This document shows positions 54,614 to 64,000 of a DNA stretch of 64,000 bases, in pieces; the first letter of the stretch is position 1, and each line of letters starts with the position of its first letter. Position numbers and translations under genes: made by a program. This stretch comes from Cupriavidus pauculus (GTDB taxonomy: Bacteria > Pseudomonadota > Gammaproteobacteria > Burkholderiales > Burkholderiaceae), in the NCBI RefSeq assembly GCF_008801835.1, contig NZ_VZOW01000023.1, positions 1 through 64,000 on the forward strand. Direction: 5' to 3'. Below the pieces are notes generated by a model. It made no database searches. It saw only the letters and a list, made by a program, of their open reading frames with translations, and was not told the DNA's origin.

Positions 54614-57600
54614 ATGAAACGCATGCTGTTCAACGCGACGCAGCAAGAGGAGTTGCGCGTCGCCATTGTCGATGGTCAGAAACTGATCGATATCGACATC
54701 GAAACTGCCGGGCGCGAACAGCGCAAAGGCAATATTTACAAAGGCGTCATTACCCGCATCGAGCCGTCGCTGGAGGCCTGCTTCGTCAATTACGGCGAAG
54801 AACGCCACGGTTTCCTGCCGTTCAAGGAAGTGGCCCGCGCCTACTTCAAGGATGGCGTGGACGTGCGCAACGCACGCATCCAGGACGCGCTGCACGAAGG
54901 CCAGGAACTGATCGTCCAGGTGGAGAAGGAAGAGCGCGGCAACAAGGGCGCCGCCCTGACCACGTTCATCTCGCTGGCCGGACGCTATCTGGTGCTGATG
55001 CCGAACAACCCGCGCGGCGGTGGCGTTTCGCGCCGCATCGAGGGCGAGGACCGCCAGGAACTGCGCGAAACCATGGCGCAGCTGCAAGTGCCGGACGGCA
55101 TGAGCATCATCGCGCGCACGGCGGGCATCGGACGTGCGGCCGAAGAGCTGCAGTGGGATCTGAACTACCTGCTGCAGTTGTGGAAGGCCATCGACGGCGC
55201 CGCCGGCGACAACAAGGCCCCGCTGCTGATCTATCTGGAATCGAGCCTGGTGATTCGCGCCATCCGCGACTACTTCCAGCCCGATATCGGCGAGATCCTG
55301 ATCGATACCGACGAGATCCACGAGCAGGCCCGCGCCTTCATGAGCGTGGTAATGCCGGACAACCTGAACCGCGTGAAGAAGTACCGGGACGACGTGCCCC
55401 TCTTCTCGCGCTTCCAGATCGAACATCAGATCGAGTCGGCTTATTCGCGCATGGTCATGCTGCCTTCGGGCGGCGCCATCGTGATCGACCACACCGAAGC
55501 GCTGGTGTCCGTCGACGTGAACTCGGCTCGCGCCACCAAGGGCGCCGATATCGAGGAAACGGCACTGCGCACGAACCTCGAGGCCGCCGACGAAATCGCC
55601 CGCCAGTTGCGCCTGCGCGATCTGGGCGGCCTGATCGTGATCGACTTTATCGACATGGAATCCGGCAAGGCCCAGAAGGACGTGGAAACGCGCCTGAAGG
55701 ACGCGCTGCGCCACGATCGCGCCCGCGTGCAAATGGGCAAGATCAGCCGTTTCGGCCTGATGGAGCTGTCGCGTCAGCGCCTGCGTCCGTCGCTGTCCGA
55801 GGGCTCGCACATCACTTGCCCGCGCTGCAACGGCACGGGCCATATCCGTGATACCGAATCGTCCGCCCTGCAGGTGCTGCGCATCATCCAGGAAGAGGCG
55901 ATGAAGGAAAACACGGCCGCCATCCACTGCCAGGTGCCGGTGGAAGTGGCCGCTTTCCTGCTGAACGAGAAGCGCCAGGACATCAACCTGATCGAACTGC
56001 GTTTCAAGGTGAACGTGCTGCTGATTCCGAACAAGCATCTGGAAACGCCGCACTACAAGCTCGAACGCCTGCGTCACGACGATCCGCGCCTGGAAGAATC
56101 GACCGCCAGCTATCGCATGGCCGAGGCGGCCGCGAAGGAACTGGAAGCGGACACCAGCTACAGCAGCCGCAAGAAGGAAGATGCACGGCCCCGCCAGGAA
56201 GCCGCCGTCAAGGGCATCACGCCCGACGCGCCGGCGCCGGTGTCGGTGCCGCGGCCGGAGCGCGCCGCGCGTCCGGAAGCTGCCGCCGCCCGTCCTGCCC
56301 CGGCCACCCAGCCGGTCAGCGGTGGCGGTTTCATGGCGTGGCTGAAGGGCCTGTTTGGCGTCAAGCCGGCTGAAACGCCGGTGGCCGAGCCGGTCAAGCC
56401 TGCTGAAACCTCCTCGCGCGGCGAAGGCCGCCAGGGTCGCGGCGAGCGCAGCCAACGAGGCGAGCGTGGCGACAGCCGTCAGGGCCGTGGCGACCGTTCG
56501 GAGCGTGGCGAGCGTGCTGAGCGCGGCGACCGGGCCGAACGTGGCGAACGCGCAGAGCGTGGCGAACGTGGCGATCGCAGCGAGCGCCAGGGCCGTGGCC
56601 AGCGTGGCGAACGTGCCGAGCAAACCCGTGGCGAGTCGCAGCGCGGCGAGCCGCGCGAGCAACGCGAACCTCGGGAGCAGCGTGAGCCCCGCGAACCGCG
56701 TGGCGAACGCCAGCCGCGCGCCCCGCGCGAGGCTCAGCCGGCTCCGGCGGTGACCGCCCCGGCGGCCGAAGGCCGTCAGGAAGCCCGACGCGAACGCAAC
56801 CAGGAACGCCGCGAACGTCAACGCGAGCGACAGCGCGAACGCGCAGAGTCGCGCGAAGACGGCTTGAATGCAGACGAATCCGCGCCGCAAACGTCGTTTG
56901 AAGCCGCGCAAGCCGCACCGGCAGCGTTGACGGCCATCGACGTACCGGCCGGCGCGGAAAATCTGGAAGCCGTGGCCGAGACCGGCGAAGTCGAAGAGCG
57001 TCGCCGCCGCAATCGTCGCGGTCGCAATCGCTATCGTCGCGAGCGCGAAGACGGCACGCAGGATCTGGAAGTCAACGAAAGCAATCTGGCCGAAGTCAGC
57101 GCTGGCGTGACCGAATCAGAAGCGGAATCGGCCGCCTCGCCCGCCATTGTGGCCGAGCAGCCTGTCCAGGCTCCGGTAGCGGAACCGGCGCCTCAGGCCG
57201 CCACGCAGCCGAAGCCCGCCGAGGTGACGGCCGAGGTTCAGGCCGCGCCAGTCGCCATCGTAGCGACGCCGGTGCAGACGTCGACGGTCGAGCAGGCCGA
57301 GCCGGTTGCGGCACCCGCAGTGGCCGAGCCGGTGTTCGCCGCCGTGGCCACGCCCGAAGCCGCCCCGGTTGTGCCTCCCGCCCCCGTGGAAACGGAAACG
57401 GCTGCGGCCATCGCGCCGGTGGAAGCCCAGCCGCACGTGGCGACCGCTCCGGCAATCCCGGAACCGGTTGCCGTGACGCCCGTGGCGACGCCGACGTCGG
57501 TCCCGGCTGTCGAAGCGCCTGTCGCGGTGGCAAGCGCCGCCGCGCCGGTGGACCTGAACGCGACCGCGCTTGAGCCGATGTTGGCCGCGGCCGGCCTTGA

Positions 57601-57775
57601 ATGGGTCCGTACCGACAGCGACAAGCTGCGCGCCGCCCAGGAAGCTTCGGCCCGCATTGCGCCGGCGCCCCGCGTCCCGCGCGAACGCAAGCCGCTGCCG
57701 CCGCTGCCGGAAGGCCCGATGATCCTGGTCGAAACCGGCGGCCAGCGTCAGGAAGCCGCGCAGCAACAGCAATAA
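54614..57775 (+). CDS. rne: Ribonuclease E
   Basis: Essential endonuclease of mRNA decay and rRNA/tRNA maturation, scaffold of the degradosome. 1053 residues. The catalytic half (1 to about 515) has an S1 domain ([20 protein letters not shown], about 38-57), the DNase I-like metal site [11 protein letters not shown] with further Asp in [13 protein letters not shown], and the zinc-link [12 protein letters not shown]. The C-terminal half is disordered: an Arg/Gly/Glu-rich part at about 600-740 and a Pro/Ala/Glu-rich part to near 960, ending with a conserved basic tail ([16 protein letters not shown]). Start at 54614; the AAGTGAGG site is upstream. Confidence 0.97.
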   Translation: MKRMLFNATQQEELRVAIVDGQKLIDIDIETAGREQRKGNIYKGVITRIEPSLEACFVNYGEERHGFLPFKEVARAYFKDGVDVRNARIQDALHEGQELIVQVEKEERGNKGAALTTFISLAGRYLVLMPNNPRGGGVSRRIEGEDRQELRETMAQLQVPDGMSIIARTAGIGRAAEELQWDLNYLLQLWKAIDGAAGDNKAPLLIYLESSLVIRAIRDYFQPDIGEILIDTDEIHEQARAFMSVVMPDNLNRVKKYRDDVPLFSRFQIEHQIESAYSRMVMLPSGGAIVIDHTEALVSVDVNSARATKGADIEETALRTNLEAADEIARQLRLRDLGGLIVIDFIDMESGKAQKDVETRLKDALRHDRARVQMGKISRFGLMELSRQRLRPSLSEGSHITCPRCNGTGHIRDTESSALQVLRIIQEEAMKENTAAIHCQVPVEVAAFLLNEKRQDINLIELRFKVNVLLIPNKHLETPHYKLERLRHDDPRLEESTASYRMAEAAAKELEADTSYSSRKKEDARPRQEAAVKGITPDAPAPVSVPRPERAARPEAAAARPAPATQPVSGGGFMAWLKGLFGVKPAETPVAEPVKPAETSSRGEGRQGRGERSQRGERGDSRQGRGDRSERGERAERGDRAERGERAERGERGDRSERQGRGQRGERAEQTRGESQRGEPREQREPREQREPREPRGERQPRAPREAQPAPAVTAPAAEGRQEARRERNQERRERQRERQRERAESREDGLNADESAPQTSFEAAQAAPAALTAIDVPAGAENLEAVAETGEVEERRRRNRRGRNRYRREREDGTQDLEVNESNLAEVSAGVTESEAESAASPAIVAEQPVQAPVAEPAPQAATQPKPAEVTAEVQAAPVAIVATPVQTSTVEQAEPVAAPAVAEPVFAAVATPEAAPVVPPAPVETETAAAIAPVEAQPHVATAPAIPEPVAVTPVATPTSVPAVEAPVAVASAAAPVDLNATALEPMLAAAGLEWVRTDSDKLRAAQEASARIAPAPRVPRERKPLPPLPEGPMILVETGGQRQEAAQQQQ
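56415..56720 (+). repeat. Arg-Gly-Glu repeat region inside rne
   Basis: Tandem degenerate units of about nine bases (CGTGGCGAG and variants) encode repeated RGE/RGD steps in the C-terminal half of RNase E. This is an RNA-binding-type low-complexity segment and is prone to slippage, so copy number may vary between strains. Confidence 0.8.
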
Positions 57776-57797
57776 GGCGCTTCGGCGCTGACAGGCA

Positions 57798-57827
57798 AAA
57801 GGGACGGCAAATCGCCGTCCCTTTTTA
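57798..57827 (+). terminator. Intrinsic terminator of rne
   Basis: GGGACGGC at 57801-57808 and GCCGTCCC at 57814-57821 form a perfect stem with a five-base loop followed by five T. It lies 25 bases after the rne stop. Confidence 0.92.
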
Positions 57828-58008
57828 TTTGTCCCGCCAATTTGACGTGGAAGTCATATTCGCCAACTGTACCGGCAGCACGGCGGGCGATCTGTCATCC
57901 CGGGCTAGCCGGCGCGGCGCACGGCAGAATCCCACACTCGGCTAGAATGGCAAGCAGACGGCCATCCACCCGGCGCCTTTGCGCTGGTTAGCCGCAGCCC
58001 CCTCTGCC

Positions 58009-59133
58009 ATGACCGATACTGTCATTCCGATTTTCGATTTGCGCGACCATCGATACAGATCGATGGTGCCGAGTATCCCTGCGCAGCTTCTTGCGCCGAC
58101 GGGATTCATTGCCGACTCGCGCGGCCGGCCGCTCCATGACCTGCGCATTTCCGTGACCGATCGGTGCAACTTCCGCTGCGTGTACTGCATGCCAAAGGAA
58201 GTTTTCGACAAGGATTACACCTTCCTGCCGCATTCCGAACTGCTCAGTTTCGAGGAAATCGAACGTGTGGCGCGCATTTTCGCGAGCCAGGGTGTCGAGA
58301 AAATCCGGCTGACCGGTGGCGAGCCGTTATTGCGCAAGAATATCGAGCGCCTTGTGGAAATGCTCGCGCGCATCGAAACCGCGTCCGGCAAACGGCTCGA
58401 CCTGACGTTGACTACCAATGCATCGCTGTTGGCTCGAAAAGCCCGGTCGCTGCGCGACGCCGGCCTCACCCGCGTGACGGTCAGCCTCGATGCCATTGAC
58501 GACGGCACGTTCCGCACGATGAACGACGTCGACTTCGCCGTAAGCGACGTGTTGCACGGCATTGAAGTCGCACAGGCCGTGGGGCTTGCGCCAATCAAGG
58601 TCAATATGGTGGTCAAGCGCGGCACCAACGACCAGGAAATCGTGCCGATGGCGCGGCACTTTCGCCATAGCGGCATCATCGTCCGATTTATCGAATTCAT
58701 GGATGTCGGCGGCAGCAACCATTGGCAGATGGACGAAGTCTTGCCGTCGTCCGAGGTGGTTCGCCGCATTGGCGAAGTCTTCCCGCTGGAGCCTGTCGGT
58801 GCCAACTATTCGGGCGAAACCGCCCAACGATGGCGCTATCGCGACGGCGGCGGCGAGATCGGACTGATTTCGAGCGTTACGCATGCCTTCTGTGGCGACT
58901 GCAGCCGCATCCGGCTGTCCACCGAAGGCAAGTTGTACCTGTGTCTGTTTGCCACGGAAGGCTACGATCTCCGCGCCTTGCTGCGCGGTGATCGGAGCGA
59001 TCTGGAAATCGGCAATGCCATTGCGCAAGTCTGGCAAGGTCGCACTGACAACTATTCCGAGCAACGCAGCGATCCAGCGGTCCGCGCGGCGCGTGCCGAA
59101 AGCAAGATCGAAATGTCGTATATCGGCGGATGA
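58009..59133 (+). CDS. moaA: GTP 3',8-cyclase MoaA
   Basis: Radical SAM enzyme that converts GTP to 3',8-cyclo-GTP, the first step of molybdenum cofactor synthesis. 374 residues. The N-terminal iron-sulfur cluster motif is CNFRCVYC, the SAM region GGEPLLRKN, and the C-terminal cluster motif begins with [12 protein letters not shown] and includes CLF. The protein ends with Gly-Gly, which is needed for catalysis. It has an N-terminal extension of about 35 residues relative to E. coli; a start at 58063 is possible. Its stop overlaps the mobA start (ATGA). Confidence 0.96.
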   Translation: MTDTVIPIFDLRDHRYRSMVPSIPAQLLAPTGFIADSRGRPLHDLRISVTDRCNFRCVYCMPKEVFDKDYTFLPHSELLSFEEIERVARIFASQGVEKIRLTGGEPLLRKNIERLVEMLARIETASGKRLDLTLTTNASLLARKARSLRDAGLTRVTVSLDAIDDGTFRTMNDVDFAVSDVLHGIEVAQAVGLAPIKVNMVVKRGTNDQEIVPMARHFRHSGIIVRFIEFMDVGGSNHWQMDEVLPSSEVVRRIGEVFPLEPVGANYSGETAQRWRYRDGGGEIGLISSVTHAFCGDCSRIRLSTEGKLYLCLFATEGYDLRALLRGDRSDLEIGNAIAQVWQGRTDNYSEQRSDPAVRAARAESKIEMSYIGG

Positions 59134-59741
59134 TTGCGCGCAACGACATTACCGGACTGATTCTGGCGGGCGGCCGCGGCAGCCGCATGGGCGGCGTCGA
59201 CAAGGGACTGCAGACTTTCCACGGCACCCCGATGGTGCAGCACGTTCTGCAACGCCTGGCGCCACAAACCAGCGCCGTGCTGATCAACGCCAACCGGAAC
59301 GTCGACCGCTACGCCATGTTCGGCGTACCCGTGGTTGCGGATGCCTTACCGGATTTCGCCGGCCCGCTGGCGGGCATGCTGGCGGGGCTGGATCAATGCA
59401 CGACACGCTGGATCGTCACCGCACCGTGCGATACCCCCGATCTGCCAGTCGATCTCGTGGATCGCCTGGCGAGGGCTATCGAGACAGAAAAGGCCGAGGT
59501 GGCCGTCCCGGTCACGCTCGATGGCGATGGCAAGCGGCGCTTGCAGCCGGTGTTCTGCCTGATGCCGGCCACTGCAGGCAAAAGCCTGCGCGAATACGTC
59601 GCTACCGGACAGCGAAAGATCGAAACCTGGGTCACCGGCCTGCGGCTGGCGCAGGTGTTTTTCGAAGACGCCGCCGCGTTTGCCAACATCAACACACTCA
59701 ACGAGCTTCACAGGCACGAGACAACTGTCCGGCCGCGTTAG
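59130..59741 (+). CDS. mobA: Molybdenum cofactor guanylyltransferase
   Basis: Adds GMP to molybdopterin to form the guanine dinucleotide cofactor. 203 residues. The nucleotide-binding motif [18 protein letters not shown] (about 11-28) has the G-G-x-S-x-R-M-G-x-x-K core, and the metal-binding Asp is in APCDTPDLP. The start overlaps moaA by four bases. moeA follows after 51 bases, giving a moaA-mobA-moeA operon. Confidence 0.95.
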   Translation: MIARNDITGLILAGGRGSRMGGVDKGLQTFHGTPMVQHVLQRLAPQTSAVLINANRNVDRYAMFGVPVVADALPDFAGPLAGMLAGLDQCTTRWIVTAPCDTPDLPVDLVDRLARAIETEKAEVAVPVTLDGDGKRRLQPVFCLMPATAGKSLREYVATGQRKIETWVTGLRLAQVFFEDAAAFANINTLNELHRHETTVRPR

Positions 59742-59792
59742 ACTCAACCTGGCCAATCCTGTCGCCACAATCCCGCTTCTTCCGCCCAATCC

Positions 59793-61079
59793 ATGCCTTC
59801 GCTGCAATCCGTCATTTCGTGCCTGTCAGACTATGATCCGAGCGCGCTGCGCGTCGATCAGGCCAACACCATCATCCGCAATGTGCTGGAGCCGGTGCAA
59901 GGTATCGAGCAATTGGCGATTCGGGCGGCACTGGATCGCGTTCTGGCTGATGATGTGATTTCGCCGATCGATGTTCCTGCGCACGACAACTCCGCAATGG
60001 ACGGCTATGCGTTTGCCAGCCAGGCCGCGCATGACACCGCCGGCGACGTCGTATTGGAGGTGATCGGCACCGCCTATGCCGGCAAGGCATTTGAAGGCGC
60101 CCCCACAGCAGCGCAAGCGGTTCGCATCATGACTGGCGCCGTCATGCCGAATGGCTGCGACACCGTGGTGCCCCAGGAGTTGGTCGACATCCAGGCGGGC
60201 GGCAATCAGATCCGGTTCTCTCGCGACGCCGTCCGCCCCGGGGACAATCGTCGTCTGCGCGGCGAAGATCTGGCGCGCGGCCAGGCCGCGCTGAGCGCCG
60301 GCCGTATCCTCACACCCGCCGACCTCGGCCTGCTCGCCTCGCTGGGCGTCGCCGAAATCAAGGTTCGCCGACGTTTGCGCGTGGCCTTTTTTTCGACCGG
60401 CAACGAACTCCGCTCCATCGGCGAAGTGCTGGATCCAGGCTGCGTCTATGACTCGAATCGCTACACGCTGCACGGCATGCTGCGCCGACTCAACGTCGAT
60501 CTGATCGATATGGGCGTCGTGCGCGACGATCCCGACGCAATGGAAGTAGCATTTCGCAGCGCTTGCGAAAATGCCGATGCAATCATCACTTCGGGCGGCG
60601 TATCGGTGGGCGACGCCGACTACACAAAGCAGATCATGGCGAAGCTCGGCGATGTCACGTTCTGGAAGATTGCGATGCGTCCGGGCCGTCCGATGGCGTT
60701 CGGCCGAATCGGCTCGAATGGCCATGAGGCAATGCTGTTCGGGCTGCCCGGCAATCCCGTAGCGGTGATGGTCACCTTCTACAATTTCGTCCGGCCGGCC
60801 CTGCACCGATTGATGGGAGCCGGTGCCGCCGCGCTGCCCCGGGTTCGAGTGCGCAGCGCGACGCCGATCCGCAAGCGGCCGGGCCGCACCGAGTATCAGC
60901 GCGGCATCGTCGCCGCGGGGCCGAACGGCGAGCTCGAAGTCCGCATAACCGGCCAACAAGGCTCCGGCGTGCTTCGATCAATGAGCGAAGCAAACTGCTT
61001 CATTGTCCTTGGACACGACCAAGAATCGGTCGAGATTGGCGACCTGGTGGAAGTCGTTCTATTCCACGGGTTGATCTAG
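59793..61079 (+). CDS. moeA: Molybdopterin molybdenumtransferase MoeA
   Basis: Inserts molybdate into adenylylated molybdopterin. 428 residues. Features are the early DNSAMDGYAF, the segment RIMTGAVMPNGCDTVVPQE, the MoCF-binding domain with STGNELRSIGE and TSGGVSVGDADYT, and FGLPGNPVAVMVTF; the C-terminal domain IV follows. Length is as expected. It ends the moa-mob-moe operon. No clear terminator follows, but a tandem repeat lies directly after the stop. Confidence 0.96.
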   Translation: MPSLQSVISCLSDYDPSALRVDQANTIIRNVLEPVQGIEQLAIRAALDRVLADDVISPIDVPAHDNSAMDGYAFASQAAHDTAGDVVLEVIGTAYAGKAFEGAPTAAQAVRIMTGAVMPNGCDTVVPQELVDIQAGGNQIRFSRDAVRPGDNRRLRGEDLARGQAALSAGRILTPADLGLLASLGVAEIKVRRRLRVAFFSTGNELRSIGEVLDPGCVYDSNRYTLHGMLRRLNVDLIDMGVVRDDPDAMEVAFRSACENADAIITSGGVSVGDADYTKQIMAKLGDVTFWKIAMRPGRPMAFGRIGSNGHEAMLFGLPGNPVAVMVTFYNFVRPALHRLMGAGAAALPRVRVRSATPIRKRPGRTEYQRGIVAAGPNGELEVRITGQQGSGVLRSMSEANCFIVLGHDQESVEIGDLVEVVLFHGLI

Positions 61080-61450
61080 CTTTAGGCCCTGCCCACCCTG
61101 CTCATTCTGGCCAACCTGCGTGTTCTGCCCGCCTTGCCCGCTCTCCACGTGGGCACTCTTCCTCAGTGGCTGTCCCGCCACGCAGAACGGCATTGCAGTT
61201 GCCATGGAGGCGCCGGGCAGGCGCAATGGCAGTTGGCAAACGGGTTGAGCCGCCGCAAGCATGAATAGATGCGATTCATTCACAGCAGCTCACCACCAAG
61301 GTGTCGTATTTGTGCCGCACTAGTTGCCGGATAGCCCGGCTCGCCCGCCAAAAGCATCATCCAGAAGTGGGGCAGGCTAGGCGTCGCTAGAACCAGTCGC
61401 TACACTTGCAGCACGAAAATTCGATTCCCCCCAATACCTTGTCCGTCGTC
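61080..61450. other. Intergenic region after moeA
   Basis: No supported gene. It starts with six degenerate nine-base units (see the repeat entry). A minus-strand frame at 61059-61283 overlaps the moeA end and encodes a Gln/Gly-rich tail from that repeat; there is no clear family or ribosome-binding site, so it is not called. The rest holds the likely promoter of the small membrane protein. Confidence 0.4.
61089..61142. repeat. Six tandem nine-base degenerate units after moeA
   Basis: Units CTGCCCACC, CTGCTCATT, CTGGCCAAC, CTGCGTGTT, CTGCCCGCC and TTGCCCGCT follow each other without gaps, starting ten bases after the moeA stop. All share a YTG-start and nine-base phase. On the minus strand they read as xxQ triplets. 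Confidence 0.5.
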
Positions 61451-61732
61451 ATGAATCAGGAGATCGCGTACCTCCACCCCGTCAAGACCGCCCGTGCGCT
61501 CGTACTCGTGTATCTGTGTTTTTCGGTGCCGATTGTTGCCATGGGCCTGTTCGTAGCGTTCATTCGTTACGGAGACCTGCCGGGCATCGCGGTCTTCACT
61601 GCTCTTATCCTTAACGCGCTGATTGGATTCGGTTTGCTATGGCTCGGCTGCCGCGCCTATAACTGGGTTGCCGCGCGATTTGGCGGCATCGAAGTCCACG
61701 TCCGCGAACTCACCGCCGACGACCGCGCTTAA
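61451..61732 (+). CDS. Small hypothetical membrane protein
   Basis: 93 residues with two predicted membrane-spanning segments (about 13-36, LVLVYLCFSVPIVAMGLFVAF; about 44-68, AVFTALILNALIGFGLLWLG) linked by a short loop RYGDLP, and a charged C-terminal tail. No family was recognised. The ATG at 61451 is preferred to an upstream frame at 61406. Its stop overlaps the convergent rmuC stop (TTAA), so the two mRNAs overlap at their ends. Confidence 0.65.
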   Translation: MNQEIAYLHPVKTARALVLVYLCFSVPIVAMGLFVAFIRYGDLPGIAVFTALILNALIGFGLLWLGCRAYNWVAARFGGIEVHVRELTADDRA

Positions 61733-63096
61733 ACCACCCGATCATCCTGGCCGTCTCCGTCTGCTTCGATAGACTGGGTCGGCTGATCATGCGTCCCGGC
61801 AATACTGCCCGCCGTTCCCAATAACTGCTCGGCGCGCTCGCCGGGCAGCGCCTCGACCGTGCGCAACTTGCGTTCCATCTGCCGAGTCCGGACCTCTGCC
61901 TGCTCAATATTGCGCGCAGCGCGCACCAGCGTATCGCGCGTCTTGGCCAGGATCTCGCCGAACTTGCCGAATTCGGTCTTCACGGCGCCCAGCACTTCCC
62001 ACACTTCGCTCGACCGTTTTTCCAGCGCCAGCGTCCGAAAGCCCATCTGCAAGCTGTTCAGCAAGGCGGTCAAGGTCGTCGGCCCCGCCACGGTCACGCG
62101 ACAGTCGCGTTGCAATACATCCGTCAGGCCTGGCCGGCGCAGAACTTCCGCATAGAGCCCTTCGGTCGGCAAGAACAGGATTGCAAAATCCGTGGTGGCT
62201 GGCGGCGATAGATACTTTTGGGCGATGGTTTGCGCTTCCCGGCGCACCGCCATCTCAAGCTCTCGGCCGGCCGCAACCACCCCATCGACGTCGCCGCGTT
62301 CCTGCGCATCGATCAGACGTTCGTACTGCTCCTTCGGAAACTTCGCATCGATGGGCAACCACACTGGCCCGCTTACCGCATCGCGCCCCGGCAGACGGAT
62401 GGCAAATTCCACGCGCGCACCCGAGGCCCGCACCGTCTCGACGTTTTTGCTGTATTGCTCTTTGGTCAGTATTTGCTCCAGCAGCATTTCCAGCTGGACT
62501 TCTCCCCAGGTGCCGCGTGACTTCACATTGGTCAGCACGCGCTTGAGGTCTCCAACACCCTGCGCCAGCACCTGCATTTCACCCAGACCGCGATGAACTT
62601 GTTCCAGTCGGTCTGACACCAGCTTGAAAGACTCGCCGAGCCGCTGCTCCAGCGTGGCATGCAGCTTCTCATCTACCGTGCGGCGCATTTCCTCCAGCTT
62701 CGCGGCGTTGTTCGCCTCGATGTCGCGCAGCTTCTGCTCGAGCGTTGCGCGGACATCCGCAAGCCTCCTCTCATTGGCTTCCGACATCTGTGCAAGCTGT
62801 TGCTGCTGCACGGTGGCAATGCTGGTCAACTGGGACGACAACTGCTGCTGGAATCGCAGCATATGCTGCCCTGCTTCGCCGCGATTGGCGCGGGAAGTCT
62901 CGGCCAGCTCGGCGCGCAACTCGCGTTCGAGCCTTTCAAAACCGCGCGCGGTGTCCTCGCGCACATCGTCGCGAAGATCGCCAAGCATCGGTAGCAAGTC
63001 AGTCGATGCACTGTTTGGCTTGCGCAGGACCAGGGCGACGAGCAAGCCGACAGCGATAACGGCGACAAGAAGCGTGAGCAGAGGAATAAGCGTCAT
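61729..63096 (-). CDS. rmuC: DNA recombination protein RmuC
   Basis: Predicted nuclease-fold protein that limits inversion at short repeats. 455 residues: one N-terminal membrane anchor (LIPLLTLLVAVIAVGLLVALVL, about 3-24, split), a long coiled coil (about 40-170, many Glu/Arg/Gln heptads), and the RmuC domain with GTWGEVQLEMLLEQILT, PIDAKFPKEQYERL and the late ALLNSLQMGFRTLALEK. A start at 63108 is possible. It follows the dehydrogenase gene after 21 bases, so they are likely co-transcribed. Confidence 0.94.
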   Translation of the reverse strand: MTLIPLLTLLVAVIAVGLLVALVLRKPNSASTDLLPMLGDLRDDVREDTARGFERLERELRAELAETSRANRGEAGQHMLRFQQQLSSQLTSIATVQQQQLAQMSEANERRLADVRATLEQKLRDIEANNAAKLEEMRRTVDEKLHATLEQRLGESFKLVSDRLEQVHRGLGEMQVLAQGVGDLKRVLTNVKSRGTWGEVQLEMLLEQILTKEQYSKNVETVRASGARVEFAIRLPGRDAVSGPVWLPIDAKFPKEQYERLIDAQERGDVDGVVAAGRELEMAVRREAQTIAQKYLSPPATTDFAILFLPTEGLYAEVLRRPGLTDVLQRDCRVTVAGPTTLTALLNSLQMGFRTLALEKRSSEVWEVLGAVKTEFGKFGEILAKTRDTLVRAARNIEQAEVRTRQMERKLRTVEALPGERAEQLLGTAGSIAGTHDQPTQSIEADGDGQDDRVV

Positions 63097-63117
63097 AACT
63101 GCCGGCACTCACGACGA

Positions 63118-64000
63118 TCAACGACGATGGGCCATGACATCAGGGTTGATAACGGCAGGTGGCCGGCCGGCTTGCGGGCCGAGATCGAGCGCTGCGATAA
63201 GGTTGTCGGCTGCCAGGTTTGCCATCGCGCGCCGCGTCTTTTCCGATGCGCTGGCAATGTGCGGGGTAAGCACGACATTCGGCACGGTCAATAGATCCGG
63301 ATGGACGTGGGGTTCGCCCTCGAACACGTCGAGGCCGGCAGCGAATATCTGACGATCCCGCAACGCAAATGCCAGCGCGGCGTCGTCCACAATCCCGCCG
63401 CGCGCCAGATTGACCAGCGTCGCGGTGGGTTTCATCTGCGCCAGCTCGGCCGCGCCAATCGCGTGATGGCTTTGCGCGCTATACGGCAACACAAGAATCA
63501 GATGGTCGGATTGCTCAAGCAGTTCAGCCTTGCTGACATAGCGCGCATTCAACGATTTCTCGACATCGGCCGGCAGCTGGCTGCGATTGTGATAAAGCAC
63601 CTGCATGCCAAAGCCCGCTGCGCGTCGGGCGAGCGCCTGGCCAATACGCCCCATGCCAAGGATGCCCAATGTGCTTCCATATACATCGACACCGACCAGC
63701 ATGTCGTAGCTCCATCGCTGCCACTTGCCAGCACGCAGATAGTGCTCGCTTTCGGTGACGCGGCGCGCCGTTGCCATGAGCAGAGCCCATCCGAAATCGG
63801 CCGTGGTCTCCGTCAGAACATCCGGCGTATTGGTGGCCACAATACCGGCCGCAGTCAGCGCGGAAATATCGAGATTGTTATAACCGACCGCCATATTGCA
63901 GACCGCGCGCAATTGCGGCAGCCCACTCACCAGGCTGCCATCGATCTGGTCCGCAGCGTTGGCCAGCACTCCCGCCTTGCCGGCGAGACGAGCGCGCAGC
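63118..64000 (-). CDS. D-isomer 2-hydroxyacid dehydrogenase (GhrB/glyoxylate reductase-like), 5' part missing
   Basis: The visible 293 residues run to the window edge in an open frame, so the N-terminus is outside. The Rossmann motif LGILGMGRIGQALARRA is complete. Catalytic residues of the family are Arg in NLARGGIVDD, Glu in VFEGEPHVHP, and His in LTPHIASASEKTR. The start of the visible part, MAVGYNNLDISAL, fits the GhrB/gluconate-2-dehydrogenase group. It would reduce glyoxylate, hydroxypyruvate or 2-ketogluconate with NAD(P)H. The total length is probably about 330. Confidence 0.9.
   Translation of the reverse strand, partial: LRARLAGKAGVLANAADQIDGSLVSGLPQLRAVCNMAVGYNNLDISALTAAGIVATNTPDVLTETTADFGWALLMATARRVTESEHYLRAGKWQRWSYDMLVGVDVYGSTLGILGMGRIGQALARRAAGFGMQVLYHNRSQLPADVEKSLNARYVSKAELLEQSDHLILVLPYSAQSHHAIGAAELAQMKPTATLVNLARGGIVDDAALAFALRDRQIFAAGLDVFEGEPHVHPDLLTVPNVVLTPHIASASEKTRRAMANLAADNLIAALDLGPQAGRPPAVINPDVMAHRR

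Noticed and set aside
54500-56911. An 803-codon minus-strand frame opposite rne
   Set aside because: It mirrors the rne coding frame; the Leu/Ala/Phe-rich translation that looks like membrane segments is the complement of the Arg/Glu/Gly repeat. No ribosome-binding site or family features.
61059-61283. A 74-codon minus-strand gene after moeA
   Set aside because: It overlaps the moeA coding end, lacks a clear ribosome-binding site, and its distinctive end comes from the nine-base repeat. It is kept only as an observation.

Overview
The window looks like a high-GC betaproteobacterial chromosome of the family Burkholderiaceae, most likely the Cupriavidus/Ralstonia group. The evidence is the housekeeping gene order (nagZ-acpS-pdxJ-recO-era-rnc-lepB-lepA, then mucD-rseB-rseA-rpoE, then fabF-acpP-fabG-fabD-fabH-plsX-rpmF), an EF-P with Arg32 beside its rhamnosyltransferase EarP, and the moaA-mobA-moeA cluster beside rne. 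The genus is an inference from gene order and protein character; no database was searched.

Left part (1 to about 23,940): an accessory island ending at the 3' end of a tRNA-Gly(GCC) gene. The tRNA-proximal gene is a 614-residue tyrosine recombinase of the kind used by tRNA-Gly-targeting integrative elements. The far left edge holds the tail of an IS3-family insertion sequence that cuts off a sugar-phosphate isomerase-like gene. The cargo has one theme, defence against electrophiles and aldehydes: a glutathione S-transferase; an ArsR regulator with an old-yellow-enzyme alkene reductase; a NemR-like TetR regulator followed by 14 same-strand genes (three zinc-less MDR reductases, a DJ-1/PfpI protein, a DUF1330 protein, a nitroreductase, two aldehyde dehydrogenases, an Ohr peroxidase, a zinc alcohol dehydrogenase, a flavin reductase, FrmA, a VOC protein and FrmB); then a LysR regulator and an aldo/keto reductase with its own divergent LysR regulator. 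Matched palindromes mark likely operators for the ArsR protein (two copies of ATTTCG-N8-CGAAAT) and the TetR protein (two copies of GACCGGTC). Together the enzymes could take formaldehyde through S-hydroxymethylglutathione to formate, oxidise or reduce other aldehydes, saturate enones and quinones, and remove organic peroxides.

Right part (23,938 to 64,000): core chromosome. Two identical tRNA-Gly genes follow pgsA and uvrC. On the opposite strand come earP and efp, with an intrinsic-terminator-like structure in the efp leader. Then, leftward, come the cell-wall/RNA-processing/secretion operon, the sigma-E envelope-stress operon and the fatty-acid synthesis cluster with rpmF and its DUF177 partner. 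Next are a Maf pyrophosphatase and a tetrapyrrole-methylase-type methyltransferase (rightward), and sppA, a Rieske protein, a HAD phosphatase and rluC (leftward). Facing rluC across a 981-base leader is rne, then the molybdenum cofactor genes moaA-mobA-moeA, a small membrane protein, rmuC, and a 2-hydroxyacid dehydrogenase cut by the window end.

No CRISPR array, rRNA, prophage or plasmid replication gene was seen. Conjugation genes, if the island has any, lie outside the window.
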